Source: CAMLFJ01 sp035524955 (GTDB lineage Bacteria; Methylomirabilota; Methylomirabilia; Rokubacteriales; CSP1-6). From it: 64,000 nucleotides of DNA. Shown in pieces: positions 20,280-31,230 of this stretch. The notes under the pieces were generated by a model. It did no database searches and was not told where the DNA came from. It worked only from the letters and a program-made list of their open reading frames with translations. Every line of letters begins with the position of its first letter. Within the stretch, counting starts at the first letter, position 1. The stretch covers positions 18,264 through 82,263 of the forward strand of contig DATLFG010000080.1 of the NCBI GenBank assembly GCA_035524955.1, read 5' to 3'. The position numbers and the translations under genes were made by a program.

Positions 20280-21152
20280 TCAGGTGGCCCGCGGATGCGC
20301 GGCGTCGTACACCCGCATCAGGTGCTCCGGACTCACGTGGGTGTAGCGCTGGGTCGTGGACAGGCGGCGGTGGCCCAGTAGCTCCTGGATGAGGCGGAGA
20401 TCCGCGCCGGCCCCGAGCATGTGGGTGGCGAAGCTGTGGCGGAGGGTGTGGGGCGTCACCCGCTGGACGATCCCGGCCCGGCGGGCGCGGGCGCGCACGA
20501 TGCGATGCGCGCTGCGCGGGGTGAGCCGGCCGCCCCGCGCGTTGAGGAAGAGCGGCCCACGCCGGCGCCCGCGCATCGCCAGGTAGGCCGCGAGGGCCTC
20601 CAGCGCGGACTCGCCGACCGGCACCACGCGCTCCTTGCTGCCCTTGCCGAGGACCCGCACCGTGCGCCGGCCTTCGTCCAGATCGTCCACGTCGAGCCCG
20701 CAGGCCTCGGCCACCCGCAGTCCGCTCGCGTAGAGCAGCTCCAGGAGCGCGCGATCGCGCGCTCCACCCGGCGACAACTCAGGCTCGGGGTTGAGCAGCG
20801 CGGTGGTCTCGTCCACCGGCAGGAACGACGGCAGACGGCGGCCCAGGCGGGGGCCGCGTACCTGCCGCGCCGGATTCGCCTCGAGGGTCCCGCGGCGCGC
20901 GAGGAAGCGGAAGCAGCTCCGCACCGCGGCCAGCTTGCGCGCGATGGTCGCCTTGGCCAGCTTCCGCCGGTGCAGCCGCGCCAGGTAGGCGCGGACCACG
21001 CGGGTGTCCGCCGCCTCCCAGCCCGCGACCTTCTCCTCGGTGAGGAAGCGGGTGAACTCGGTCAGGTCGGCGGTGTAGCTCCGGAGGGTATGCGGAGACG
21101 CGCCCCGCTCGACACCCTGGTATTCAAGGAAGGACCCGACCGCCGCGTCCAT
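20280..21152 (-). CDS. xerC: site-specific tyrosine recombinase XerC
   Basis: A 290-residue tyrosine recombinase expected to resolve chromosome dimers with XerD. The core-binding domain (residues 1-90) has the TLRSYTADLTEFTRFL signature. Catalytic residues are R in GLRVAEA, K in GKGSKERV, HxxR in HTLRHSFATHML, H in LGHRRLSTTQ and Y in RYTH. Size and position between topA and hslV argue for housekeeping XerC and against a phage integrase. Confidence 0.93.
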   Translation of the reverse strand: MDAAVGSFLEYQGVERGASPHTLRSYTADLTEFTRFLTEEKVAGWEAADTRVVRAYLARLHRRKLAKATIARKLAAVRSCFRFLARRGTLEANPARQVRGPRLGRRLPSFLPVDETTALLNPEPELSPGGARDRALLELLYASGLRVAEACGLDVDDLDEGRRTVRVLGKGSKERVVPVGESALEALAAYLAMRGRRRGPLFLNARGGRLTPRSAHRIVRARARRAGIVQRVTPHTLRHSFATHMLGAGADLRLIQELLGHRRLSTTQRYTHVSPEHLMRVYDAAHPRAT

Positions 21153-21173
21153 CGTGGATGAACCGGGGGCTCC

Positions 21174-23432
<2,259 letters not shown>

Positions 23433-23443
23433 CCGATCCTCTC

Positions 23444-24400
23444 CTATCCTCGCCCGACCCGGACGAACCGTTTGCCCTCGATCTGCCGCACGCGTCCCTC
23501 CAGCTCCAGGTCCAGCAGCGCGGCCGCCACGCGCCCGGCCCCCAGGCCACTGCGCTCGATCACGTGGTCGATATCGACGGGATCCTCGCCGAGCAGTGCC
23601 AGCACCCGACGTCCGGCCGCGCCGATATGCCCTGGGTTAGATGCGTCGGCGTGGCTCTTCGCTGCAGGTCCACCCGCAAGGACGCGATCCGCAGCGACGG
23701 ACGCCTTCCAGCGCTCAGGCAGCACCGCGACCACGTCCTCCCACCCCATCGCCACGTGCGCCCCGTCCTGGATCAGCTGGTTGGCGCCGCGACTCTCCGG
23801 CGCGGTGATGCGCCCGGGCACCGCCAGGACCTCGCGGCCCAGCTCGGCGGCCAGGCGCGCGGTGATCAGCGAGCCACTCCGCTCGGCGGCCTCGACGACG
23901 ACCACCGCGAGCGACATCGCCGCGATCACCTGATTGCGGGTCGGGAAGTTCTGCGGGAGCGGCGGAGTTCCCGGTCGGAACTGGGAGACGAGGGCGCCGC
24001 GCTCCGCGATCTCGGCGGCGAGCGCGCGATTCTCGGGCGGGTAGATCACGTCCACGCCCGATCCGAGCACCGCGACGGTGCGGCCGCCCACGCGCAGCGC
24101 GCCGCGGTGCGCCGCGCTGTCGATACCGCGCGCGAGGCCGCTCACGACGGTGACGCCACGCGCGGCAAGGTCCGCCGCGAGCGTCTCGGCCACCTCGAGG
24201 CCGTAGGTGGTCGCGCGGCGCGAGCCCACGATGGCCACCGCGAGCACATCCTCGTCCAGCAAGCGCCCGCGCACGTGCAACGTGGCGGGCGCCTCGGGCA
24301 CCTCCGCGAGGCGAGCCGGATACCCGGCGTCCGCGCGCGAGATCTCCCCGGCTTCCCGCGCCGTCTCGTCCTGGATACGCTCATGCATCACAGACGTCAC
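23444..24400 (-). CDS. dprA: DNA-protecting protein DprA
   Basis: A 318-residue protein that loads RecA on incoming single-stranded DNA during transformation. The Rossmann-like core carries IVGSRRATTYGLE, SGLARGIDSAAHRGAL, YPPENRALA and QNFPTRNQVIAAMS. A C-terminal winged-helix of the DML1-like type spans residues 255-318 (LGEDPVDIDHVIERSGL). It lies 11 bases before topA, a common pairing. The presence of dprA alone does not show competence. Confidence 0.95.
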   Translation of the reverse strand: MTSVMHERIQDETAREAGEISRADAGYPARLAEVPEAPATLHVRGRLLDEDVLAVAIVGSRRATTYGLEVAETLAADLAARGVTVVSGLARGIDSAAHRGALRVGGRTVAVLGSGVDVIYPPENRALAAEIAERGALVSQFRPGTPPLPQNFPTRNQVIAAMSLAVVVVEAAERSGSLITARLAAELGREVLAVPGRITAPESRGANQLIQDGAHVAMGWEDVVAVLPERWKASVAADRVLAGGPAAKSHADASNPGHIGAAGRRVLALLGEDPVDIDHVIERSGLGAGRVAAALLDLELEGRVRQIEGKRFVRVGRG

Positions 24401-24448
24401 TCACCTCGCCGATCACGATCTCCGAGTGGATCAGTGCGCTTCAGTATA

Positions 24449-24482
24449 CCGGACCGGTAAATTGGGGCAAAACCCGGTCCGG
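24449..24482. terminator. hairpin after cpoB
   Basis: A perfect 9-base inverted repeat (CCGGACCGG at 24449 and CCGGTCCGG at 24474) lies five bases past the cpoB stop on the minus strand. It contains a smaller palindrome, TACCGGACCGGTA (24447-24459). No T run follows in the minus direction, so it may be a Rho-assisted stop or a protein-binding site near the dprA start. Confidence 0.4.
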
Positions 24483-24487
24483 CTCGA

Positions 24488-25306
24488 TCACCGCGGGGAG
24501 CGCCCTCCGCCGAGGGAGGCGAGGAGCGCGCGCGCCTGGGTGGCGGCCTCGGTCCGCGGGTGCGACTTCACCACCCGCTCCCACGTCTCTCGCGCGCGCG
24601 GCAGGTCGTGCAGGGCACGGTAGCACATGCCGAGCTTGAGCAGCGACTCCGCGATGGGCGGACTCTGCGGGTAGAGATCGGGAACCTTCTGGAACTCGGT
24701 CACCGCCTGATTGAAGTCGCGCTGGCGGTAGTAGGCCTCGCCGATCCAGTACTGGGCGTTCGCGGCCAGGGCATGCTTGGGGAACTTGTCGATCAGCTCG
24801 GTGAACTCGAGCACCGCCTGGCCGTGCTCGTCGGCGCGGAAGCTGGCCATCGCGGTCGCGTAGAGCTTCTCGGCCGTCACCTCGCGCCCGGGCGGCGCCG
24901 TCGCCGCCGGCTTCGGCTCCACCGGGGGGGCGGGCGGCGGCACGCTGAGCGTCGCCACCTTCTGGTTCGTCTCGTCGAGGCCGGAGCGGAGGCCCCGCAC
25001 GGCGCCGTCCAGCTCCCCGATCGACGCCTTGAGCTGCTCCCGCTCGGTGGCCGCCGCCTTGGTCTCGCCGACCAGGAATGCGGCCTGCGCGTCGAGCGCC
25101 TTCAGCTCACCGGCCAGCTTCCCCACCTCCTTGCCGATCTGATCCTGCCCGGTCTTCAGCTCCTCGACCTGCTTGACCAGCGCGGCCATCTCGGCCTCGC
25201 GGCGCGCCTTCTCCGCGGTCCCGCAGCCCCCCATCGGGGCCGCGAGCAGGACGAGCCCGAGGAAGGGGATCGCCCACCGGGGACGCTCATGAGTCTGGGT
25301 CGCCAT
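24488..25306 (-). CDS. cpoB: tol-pal system protein CpoB/YbgF-like lipoprotein
   Basis: A 272-residue envelope protein. The lipobox-like MGGC lies near residue 28, where most CpoB proteins have a plain signal peptide. A coiled coil spans roughly residues 30-115 (VKQVEELKTGQDQIGKEVGK), then a proline-rich linker (PPPAPPVEPKP), then a TPR domain from 145 (AEKLYATAMASFRADEHGQA; YWIGEAYYRQRDFNQA). CpoB links cell-wall synthesis to Tol-Pal constriction. tolB and pal are not adjacent here, since a divergent transporter gene lies upstream. Confidence 0.87.
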   Translation of the reverse strand: MATQTHERPRWAIPFLGLVLLAAPMGGCGTAEKARREAEMAALVKQVEELKTGQDQIGKEVGKLAGELKALDAQAAFLVGETKAAATEREQLKASIGELDGAVRGLRSGLDETNQKVATLSVPPPAPPVEPKPAATAPPGREVTAEKLYATAMASFRADEHGQAVLEFTELIDKFPKHALAANAQYWIGEAYYRQRDFNQAVTEFQKVPDLYPQSPPIAESLLKLGMCYRALHDLPRARETWERVVKSHPRTEAATQARALLASLGGGRSPR

Positions 25307-25356
25307 GGCATTGACCGTAGCACCTGTCGGACCGAAAAGCTAATTTTCACGAGCCT

Positions 25357-25385
25357 TTGACTGACATTGGGCTTTTCGCTAGCAT
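25357..25385 (+). promoter_or_regulatory. candidate promoter of the YeeE transporter
   Basis: TTGACT (25357-25362), a 17-base spacer and TAGCAT (25380-25385) make a fair sigma-70 match. Transcription would start near 25392, only a few bases before the ATG at 25395, so the message would be nearly leaderless unless translation starts at the ATG at 25413. The proposal rests on motif spacing only. Confidence 0.4.
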
Positions 25386-25394
25386 GGCGGGGCG

Positions 25395-26393
25395 ATGGAC
25401 GAGCTCCCCTGGATGCTCGCGGTCTCCGCCCTCGGAACCGGTCTCGCCTTCGGCTACATCATCCAGCGTGGGGGCTTCTGCCTGACCCGCGCCCTGTCCA
25501 ACGCCCTGCTGATGCGGGACGGCAATATCCTGCGGGCCTATCTCCTCGCCTTGCTCGTCGCGATGGTCGGGGTAGAGGTGATCGAGGCGCTGGAGCTGGT
25601 GGACATCCCCCTGCGCCCGCTGCGCTGGGTGTCGAACATCGTGGGCGGCCTGCTCTTCGGCGTGGGCATGATCCTTTCCGGCGGGTGCTCGGGCAGTACT
25701 TGGTATCGGGTCGGAGAGGGCGCGGTCGGCGCCTGCGTGGTGCTGGTGGGCTTCGCCATCGGCGCCACCACCGCGGGCGTCGGGCTGCTCGCGCCGCTCC
25801 GCACCGCGCTGCAGAAGCCCGCGATCACGCTCGAGGATGGCGGCGCCCCGACGCTGGCCAATATCGCCGGACTCTCGCCGTGGATCGTGATCGTGGCACT
25901 CGCGGTCGGGATCGGGATCTGGCTCATGCGGGGCCGGCGCGAGCCCGAGCACGGCAAGTGGCCCTGGCCCGCCACCGGCGCCGCCGTCGGCGCGATGATC
26001 GCGGTCGGCTGGTGGGCCTCCTCGTTCGGGGACCGTCCGGTCGGCATCACCTTCGCGGCCAACACCGGCCACCTCCTCACCTACCCGATGGTCGGCTATC
26101 CCAATCGTGTCACCTGGAGCATGCTGATGGCGCTCGGCGTTCCCCTCGGTGCCTTCGTCGCCGCCTGGACCACCAACCAGTTCAACTGGAAGTTCCCCGC
26201 CCCATCGAGCCTCGTGAAGATCTTCTCGGGCGGCCTGCTGATGGGTGCGGCCGCGCTGGTCGCCGAGGGCTGTAATATCAACCAGGGCCTGACGAACTCC
26301 GCCACGCTCGCGCTCGGCAGCCTACTCACGTTCGCCTCGATGTGCGCCGGAGCGTGCGCGACGATCTGGTTCCTGTTTCTCCGGAAATCGTAG
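25395..26393 (+). CDS. YeeE/YedE family transporter, TsuA-like thiosulfate uptake
   Basis: A 332-residue polytopic membrane protein. Three cysteine motifs essential in TsuA thiosulfate transporters are all present: RGGFCLTR near residue 29, SGGCSGSTWYR near 96 and EGCNINQGLT near 293. Around nine hydrophobic segments separate them. Thiosulfate uptake would feed sulfur assimilation, for example the cysteine synthase at 36.6 kb. No TusA-like gene is beside it. It is read divergently from cpoB and converges on moeA. The substrate is inferred from the family and not tested. Confidence 0.85.
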   Translation: MDELPWMLAVSALGTGLAFGYIIQRGGFCLTRALSNALLMRDGNILRAYLLALLVAMVGVEVIEALELVDIPLRPLRWVSNIVGGLLFGVGMILSGGCSGSTWYRVGEGAVGACVVLVGFAIGATTAGVGLLAPLRTALQKPAITLEDGGAPTLANIAGLSPWIVIVALAVGIGIWLMRGRREPEHGKWPWPATGAAVGAMIAVGWWASSFGDRPVGITFAANTGHLLTYPMVGYPNRVTWSMLMALGVPLGAFVAAWTTNQFNWKFPAPSSLVKIFSGGLLMGAAALVAEGCNINQGLTNSATLALGSLLTFASMCAGACATIWFLFLRKS

Positions 26394-26432
26394 CGCGCGC
26401 GAGTCGGGCGGGCCGCGCCGCGTGCTTCGCTT

Positions 26433-27659
26433 CTAAAGGCCGGCGCGGAGGAGGATGACCTTGACCGGCTCGCCGGCCGCGATCGTGGTGTTACGGGGGA
26501 CGACAGCGAGGCCGTCGGCGGTGACCATCGAGCGCAGGACTCCGGAGCTCTGGGTGCCGGTGAGCTGGGCGCCGTAGGTATCGCCGTCGGGGGTCAGCGT
26601 CACGCGGAGGTAGCCGCGGCGGGTGTCGCCGTTCTTGATCGGGGCGAGGGCGCGCGCGGTCACGGTGGGACGGTGGAGGCGGCTGTGGCCGGCCATGCGG
26701 AGGATCGCGGGGCGGACGAAGAGCTCGAAGGTGACCATGGCCGAGACCGGGTTGCCGGGCAGCGCGAAGAGAGCCAGCGCGCCCTTGCCCTCCTGCGGAA
26801 TCGTCGAGAAGGCGATCGGCTTGCCGGGCCGCATATCCACGAGCCAGAGGTGCTGCTCGGCCCCGAGCCGCGCGAGCGCGGCCTTCACGAGATCGTGCTC
26901 GCCCACCGAGACGCCCGCCGAGGACATCACGAGATCGCACGCGAGCCCCCAGCGGAGCCGCGCCTCGATGTCCTCGAGGCGGTCGCGCGCGATTCCGAGG
27001 CTCACCGGCCGGGCGCCGGCCTCGATCGCCTGCGCGATGAGGGAATAGCTGTTGGAGTTCGGGATCTGGCCGGGGCCGATCCGCCCGCCCAGATCCACCA
27101 GCTCATCGCCGGTGGAGAGGATGCCCACCCGCGGCCGCCGGATCACGCTCAACGAGCTGCGGCCCACGGTGGCGAGCATCCCCACGTCGGCCGCGCTCAG
27201 CACCCGCCCGCGCTCGAGCACGCGGTCTCCCCTCTTCATGTCCTCGCCCCGCGGCCTGACGAAGTCGCCCTCGCCCACCCGGCGCGGGACGAGCAGCGTG
27301 CCTGCCTCCTCGGCGACGTCCTCCTGGGGCACGACCGCGTCCGCGCCCTCGGGAAGCGGCGCGCCCGTGAAGATCCGGAACGCCTCGCCGGGCCGGAGGG
27401 GGCGTTCGGCCATCGCTCCCGCGGGGACGCGGCCGGCCACGAGCAGGCGCACGGGCTCGCCGGGAGCGGCCGCGGCGGTGTCGGCACCGCGGAGGGCGTA
27501 GCCGTCCATCGAGGAGGCCGGCCACGGCGGCATGTCGCGCGGGCTCGACACGTCCTCCGCGAGCACACGGTGGAGACCGTCGATCAGGGGAACCCGCTCG
27601 TCCCCGAGGACGGCCACCCGCGACAGGATGCGCTCGAGCGCTTCCTCGACCGAGATCAC
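26433..27659 (-). CDS. moeA: molybdopterin molybdenumtransferase
   Basis: A 408-residue enzyme that inserts molybdate into adenylated molybdopterin. Family markers are PPWPASSMDGYA (residues 44-55), VPQEDV, STGDELVD, SAGVSVGEHDLV and LPGNPVSAMVTFE. The start is GTG. It completes the last Moco step needed by formate dehydrogenase. It lies 43 bases downstream of actF, so it could be read from the act operon, but no overlap couples them. Confidence 0.96.
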   Translation of the reverse strand: MISVEEALERILSRVAVLGDERVPLIDGLHRVLAEDVSSPRDMPPWPASSMDGYALRGADTAAAAPGEPVRLLVAGRVPAGAMAERPLRPGEAFRIFTGAPLPEGADAVVPQEDVAEEAGTLLVPRRVGEGDFVRPRGEDMKRGDRVLERGRVLSAADVGMLATVGRSSLSVIRRPRVGILSTGDELVDLGGRIGPGQIPNSNSYSLIAQAIEAGARPVSLGIARDRLEDIEARLRWGLACDLVMSSAGVSVGEHDLVKAALARLGAEQHLWLVDMRPGKPIAFSTIPQEGKGALALFALPGNPVSAMVTFELFVRPAILRMAGHSRLHRPTVTARALAPIKNGDTRRGYLRVTLTPDGDTYGAQLTGTQSSGVLRSMVTADGLAVVPRNTTIAAGEPVKVILLRAGL

Positions 27660-27702
27660 GCCCGGTATTCTACCCCGGGGGCGCGCCGGGTCGACCGCCT
27701 AC

Positions 27703-28845
27703 TTACTTGGGCAGGCTCAAGACCGGCTTGTAGTGGGCGAGGAACCAGTTGCGGCTCAGCACGAACACGGCGAAGAAGCCGAGCGTGACCAGGATCTCGA
27801 CGGGGCCGATCGGCACCGTATTGTCGCGGAGCAGCGACGGGAACACGAGCAGCATCCGCTCGAAGAAGATGGCGATCCAGCCGAAGAACAGGATGACCTT
27901 GAACACCCGGTGGCGCTCCGGCGGGCGCCCGGTGAGCCGCTTGAGCAGGTACGAGAACGGAATCAGCCAGCCGATGATGAAGATGGCCCACGCGATGGCG
28001 CCCCACGGCTGGGTGAAGAAGCGCCGGATCACGAAGCGGGTCTCGGCGGGCACGTGGCCGTACCAGATCACCAGGTACTGCGAGAAGAAGAAGTACATCC
28101 AGAACACGCTGAGCGCGAAGGTCAGCTTGGCCACGTCCTGGATCGCGGGGGGCGCCACCTGGGAGAGTCCCCGCTCGTTGGACCGGATCGTGAGGTAGGT
28201 GACGAGCCCGAATCCGGTGTACATCGACGTGACCACGTAGTACCCACCGAAGAGGCCGCTGTACCACCGCGGATCGAGCGACATGAGGAGATCGAAGCCC
28301 CAGAGCGAGAGCACCACCACGTAGAGGGCGAGCAGCCATCCCGCGAGCCGGTTGCGCCGGTTCACCGCGGCGGGGGCGTCGCCGCCGGGCCGGTCCTCGA
28401 CCAGCACCGCCTTCACGAGGCGCATGGCGACCCAGTAGAGCAGCAGGACGCCGAGGCCGATGCGCAGCGACATGAAGGGCACGTTGAGCCAGGCCGCCTT
28501 GATCGGCAGGGGCTCCGTCACCCAGGGATAGAGCGTCGCGCGCCCGAAGAAGAGCCCGAGGAAGAGCACGAACGAGACGGGCAGGAAGCCCGCGGTGGTG
28601 AGCGCGATCCGCTTCACGCTCGGCGACCACCGGCCCTCGGTCACCTGGATCATCGCGGCGAGAGCGGGACCGGTGATGGCGAGGCTCGACCAGAACAGCA
28701 GGTTCACGAGGTAGATACCCCAGGTCCGGGGGGCCGAGCCCTGCAGGACTCCGTACAGGAAGGCCACGATCCCGAGCACGGCCAGCAGGACCAGCAGCGG
28801 GTGCGCGGTCCGGGACGGCACCGGCGGAACGCTCATCGCGGTCAT
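27703..28845 (-). CDS. actF: alternative complex III subunit F (NrfD-like-associated membrane protein)
   Basis: A 380-residue protein with about ten hydrophobic helices, the last subunit of the quinol-oxidising alternative complex III. Typical segments are WGIYLVNLLFWSSLAITG and FWMYFFFSQYLVIWYGHVP, the latter found in ActC/ActF proteins. The ATG at 28845 overlaps the actE stop as ATGA. It has no cofactor motif and helps build the membrane domain with ActC. Confidence 0.9.
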   Translation of the reverse strand: MTAMSVPPVPSRTAHPLLVLLAVLGIVAFLYGVLQGSAPRTWGIYLVNLLFWSSLAITGPALAAMIQVTEGRWSPSVKRIALTTAGFLPVSFVLFLGLFFGRATLYPWVTEPLPIKAAWLNVPFMSLRIGLGVLLLYWVAMRLVKAVLVEDRPGGDAPAAVNRRNRLAGWLLALYVVVLSLWGFDLLMSLDPRWYSGLFGGYYVVTSMYTGFGLVTYLTIRSNERGLSQVAPPAIQDVAKLTFALSVFWMYFFFSQYLVIWYGHVPAETRFVIRRFFTQPWGAIAWAIFIIGWLIPFSYLLKRLTGRPPERHRVFKVILFFGWIAIFFERMLLVFPSLLRDNTVPIGPVEILVTLGFFAVFVLSRNWFLAHYKPVLSLPK

Positions 28846-29348
28846 TTTTGGGCCAGGGTCCGGAGGTAGTTCACCACGTGCCACCGCTCCTCGGAGCTGA
28901 GGGCCTCCGCGTAGGACGGCATCACCGCCCCGCCCGCCGAAAGGTAGCTCTGCCAGTAGCCGTCCGTCCGCACCTTGTGCAGCTCGGGATTGGTGAGGTC
29001 GGCGGGGGGGACGAACTTGGTCGAGACCAGCCCGTCACCCCGCCCGGACGTCCCGTGGCACGGCGTGCAGTAGATCGTGTAGAGCTCGCCGCCCTTCCGC
29101 ACCGAATCCGCGGAGGCGGCCACCGGATTGCGGCGGGCCGCCGCCGCGTCCCGCTCGGCGGGCGAGTGGTAGAGCTCGCCCCCGCTGCGCGGCAGGCTGC
29201 CCGGCGGCATCGAGAAGCTGTACTCCCCGGGCATCACTCGCTGCGTGGCGGTCATGTTGTCCATCCACCGGAGGCCGGCCACCCCGCCGATCGCGGCGCC
29301 CACCGCCCCGAACAGCAGGAGCGTGAGGAGGAAGACCCACTTCATCAT
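28842..29348 (-). CDS. actE: alternative complex III monoheme cytochrome c subunit
   Basis: A 168-residue membrane-anchored cytochrome. A single N-terminal hydrophobic helix (KWVFLLTLLLFGAVG) is followed by one CTPCHG heme c site near residue 92 and a likely axial methionine in AVMPSYAEAL. The ATGATG start at 29348 overlaps the actD stop (ATGA). In this operon it is the only heme c subunit, because the pentaheme ActA is missing. Confidence 0.93.
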   Translation of the reverse strand: MMKWVFLLTLLLFGAVGAAIGGVAGLRWMDNMTATQRVMPGEYSFSMPPGSLPRSGGELYHSPAERDAAAARRNPVAASADSVRKGGELYTIYCTPCHGTSGRGDGLVSTKFVPPADLTNPELHKVRTDGYWQSYLSAGGAVMPSYAEALSSEERWHVVNYLRTLAQK

Positions 29349-29860
29349 CGCCGCACCTCTTCCGCGCCCGCGGCCGACAGCACCGACTGTACCGAGTCGA
29401 CCTTGTCGGGAGCACAGGCCACCGCGACCCCGAAGCGGTCCACGCTGAAGCGCGGGTCGTAGGTGGGCGACGGCTTGAGCCTGGGGAGCTGAGCCAGGAT
29501 CAGCACCGCCAGCGCGGTGGCGAGGCCGCCGAGCAGGATGGTCAGCTCGAAGGCGATGATGATGAAGGGCGGGATGGACACCGGTGCCTTGCCGCCCGTC
29601 ACCAGTTCCCACTTGAGCGACGACCAGATCGTCAGGAAGAAGCCGGTGGCGGTCCCGGTCAGGGCCCCGATGAGGGTGAACAGGCGGACCTTGGACAGCG
29701 GCTCCACCTTGTCGATCTCGTGCTCGATCTCCTCGACCGGCACCGGGGTGTACACGGTGAGGTTCGAGAAGCCCTTGGCGCGCAGATCGCGGATGGCCTG
29801 AAGGGTGGTGTCCACGTGGGCGAAGACGCCCAGCACGTTGGTGGTGGCCGTCGTCGTCAT
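29345..29860 (-). CDS. actD: alternative complex III subunit D (DUF3341)
   Basis: A 171-residue protein with a soluble N-terminal ferredoxin-like fold (VLGVFAHVDTTLQAIRDLRAKGF) and two membrane helices near 60-80 and 100-122. This is the DUF3341 layout of ActD. It has no cofactor site and acts as a structural subunit between ActC and ActE. Confidence 0.92.
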   Translation of the reverse strand: MTTTATTNVLGVFAHVDTTLQAIRDLRAKGFSNLTVYTPVPVEEIEHEIDKVEPLSKVRLFTLIGALTGTATGFFLTIWSSLKWELVTGGKAPVSIPPFIIIAFELTILLGGLATALAVLILAQLPRLKPSPTYDPRFSVDRFGVAVACAPDKVDSVQSVLSAAGAEEVRR

Positions 29861-29861
29861 C

Positions 29862-31229
29862 TCAGTGGTGCCCCCCGGTAGGCGTCGCGTGCTTCAGGGG
29901 ATGGGGCAGCACCTCCTTGACCTCCACGATCGACAGCGACGGCATCACGCGGATGAAGCCCAGGAAGAGCAGGAAGAACCAGGCGAAGGATCCGATGACG
30001 ATCGCGGAGTCCGTGATCGTCGGGTAGTACGTGCCCCACGTATAAGGATAGAAGTCGTGGGCCAGGCCGGGCACGATGATGTTGAAGCGCTCGAGCCACA
30101 TGCCGATCAGCACGAAGATCGAGACCACGTAGAGCGTCACCACGTGGGTGCGGGCCCGGCGGATGAACAGCACGAGCGGCACCAGGCAGTTGCAGAAGTA
30201 CATGCCCCAGTACGCCCACGCGTACTGCTGGCTGGCCTTGGCGAACACGCTGGCCCGCTCGAAGTGGTCCCCGGAGTACCACGCGGTGAACACCTCGCAC
30301 ACGTAGAAGTAGGTCAGCACCAGGCTGGTCACGAGGGTCAGCTTGGCCATCGCGTCCAGGTGCTTGTCGGTGATGTAGGGGTACCAGTTGAACAGGGCGC
30401 GCATGGGCAGGATCAGCACCAGCACCATCGCGAAGCCCGAGAAGATGGCTCCGTCCACGAAGAACGGGGGGAACAGCGTGGAGTGCCAGCCCGGCACCAG
30501 GGCCATCGCGAAGTCGAAGGACACCACGCTGTGCACCGAGAGCACCAGCGGGGTGGCGAGCGCGGCGAGGAGCCCATAGCCCCGGCGGTAGTGGCGCCAC
30601 TGCTGGTCGGAGCCCTCCCACCCCAGCGCGAGCACCGCGTAGATCTTCCGCTTGTAGCCGGTCGCGTTGTCGCGCAGGGCCGCGATGTCCGGCACGAGAC
30701 CCACGATGAAGAAGACCACGCTGATCGTCAGGTAGGTCGAGATCGCGAACACGTCCCACACCAGCGGCGACTTGAAGTTGGGCCAGAGGTAGCGCTGGTT
30801 GGGATACGGCATCAGCCAGTACGCGAACCACATGCGGCCGGCGTGGATCAGCGGGAACAGGCCGGCGGTCATGACCGCGAACACCGTCATCGCCTCCGCC
30901 CCGCGGTAGATGGAGGTCCGCCACTTCGCCCGGAACAGGTAGAGGACCGCAGAAATCAAAGTTCCCGCGTGACCGATACCGATCCAGAACACGAAGGTGG
31001 TAATGTACATCGCCCACATCTGGGGGGTGCGCTTGCCCGCGGCTCCGATGCCGACCCAGATCTGCCAGGCCCACGCGGCGAACCCCGCGCAGAGCACGAG
31101 GGCCACCAGGCAGAGCCAGGCGAAGTACTTCTCGCTCGGCATGCCGATGGTGCGGATGACGTCGCGGTTGACGTCGGCCCAGGTGGCCTGGGCGGGCGCG
31201 GTCGCGCTCTGCGCGGGCGGCGCGCTCAT
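29862..31229 (-). CDS. actC: alternative complex III quinol-binding membrane subunit (NrfD/PsrC family)
   Basis: A 455-residue NrfD-family protein with about ten membrane helices. It is the main membrane subunit of alternative complex III and carries the quinol site next to ActB. Typical stretches are WIGIGHAGTLISAVLYLFRAKWR in the first third, read here in part, and FVDGAIFSGFAMVLVL. The start lies one base before the actB stop on the minus strand. Length matches the family. Confidence 0.94.
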   Translation of the reverse strand: MSAPPAQSATAPAQATWADVNRDVIRTIGMPSEKYFAWLCLVALVLCAGFAAWAWQIWVGIGAAGKRTPQMWAMYITTFVFWIGIGHAGTLISAVLYLFRAKWRTSIYRGAEAMTVFAVMTAGLFPLIHAGRMWFAYWLMPYPNQRYLWPNFKSPLVWDVFAISTYLTISVVFFIVGLVPDIAALRDNATGYKRKIYAVLALGWEGSDQQWRHYRRGYGLLAALATPLVLSVHSVVSFDFAMALVPGWHSTLFPPFFVDGAIFSGFAMVLVLILPMRALFNWYPYITDKHLDAMAKLTLVTSLVLTYFYVCEVFTAWYSGDHFERASVFAKASQQYAWAYWGMYFCNCLVPLVLFIRRARTHVVTLYVVSIFVLIGMWLERFNIIVPGLAHDFYPYTWGTYYPTITDSAIVIGSFAWFFLLFLGFIRVMPSLSIVEVKEVLPHPLKHATPTGGHH

Positions 31230-31230
31230 T

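Noticed and set aside
20280..21152. Phage or integron integrase
   Set aside because: Length, catalytic layout and the topA-xerC-hslVU context are those of housekeeping XerC. No attachment-site repeats or cargo genes were seen.
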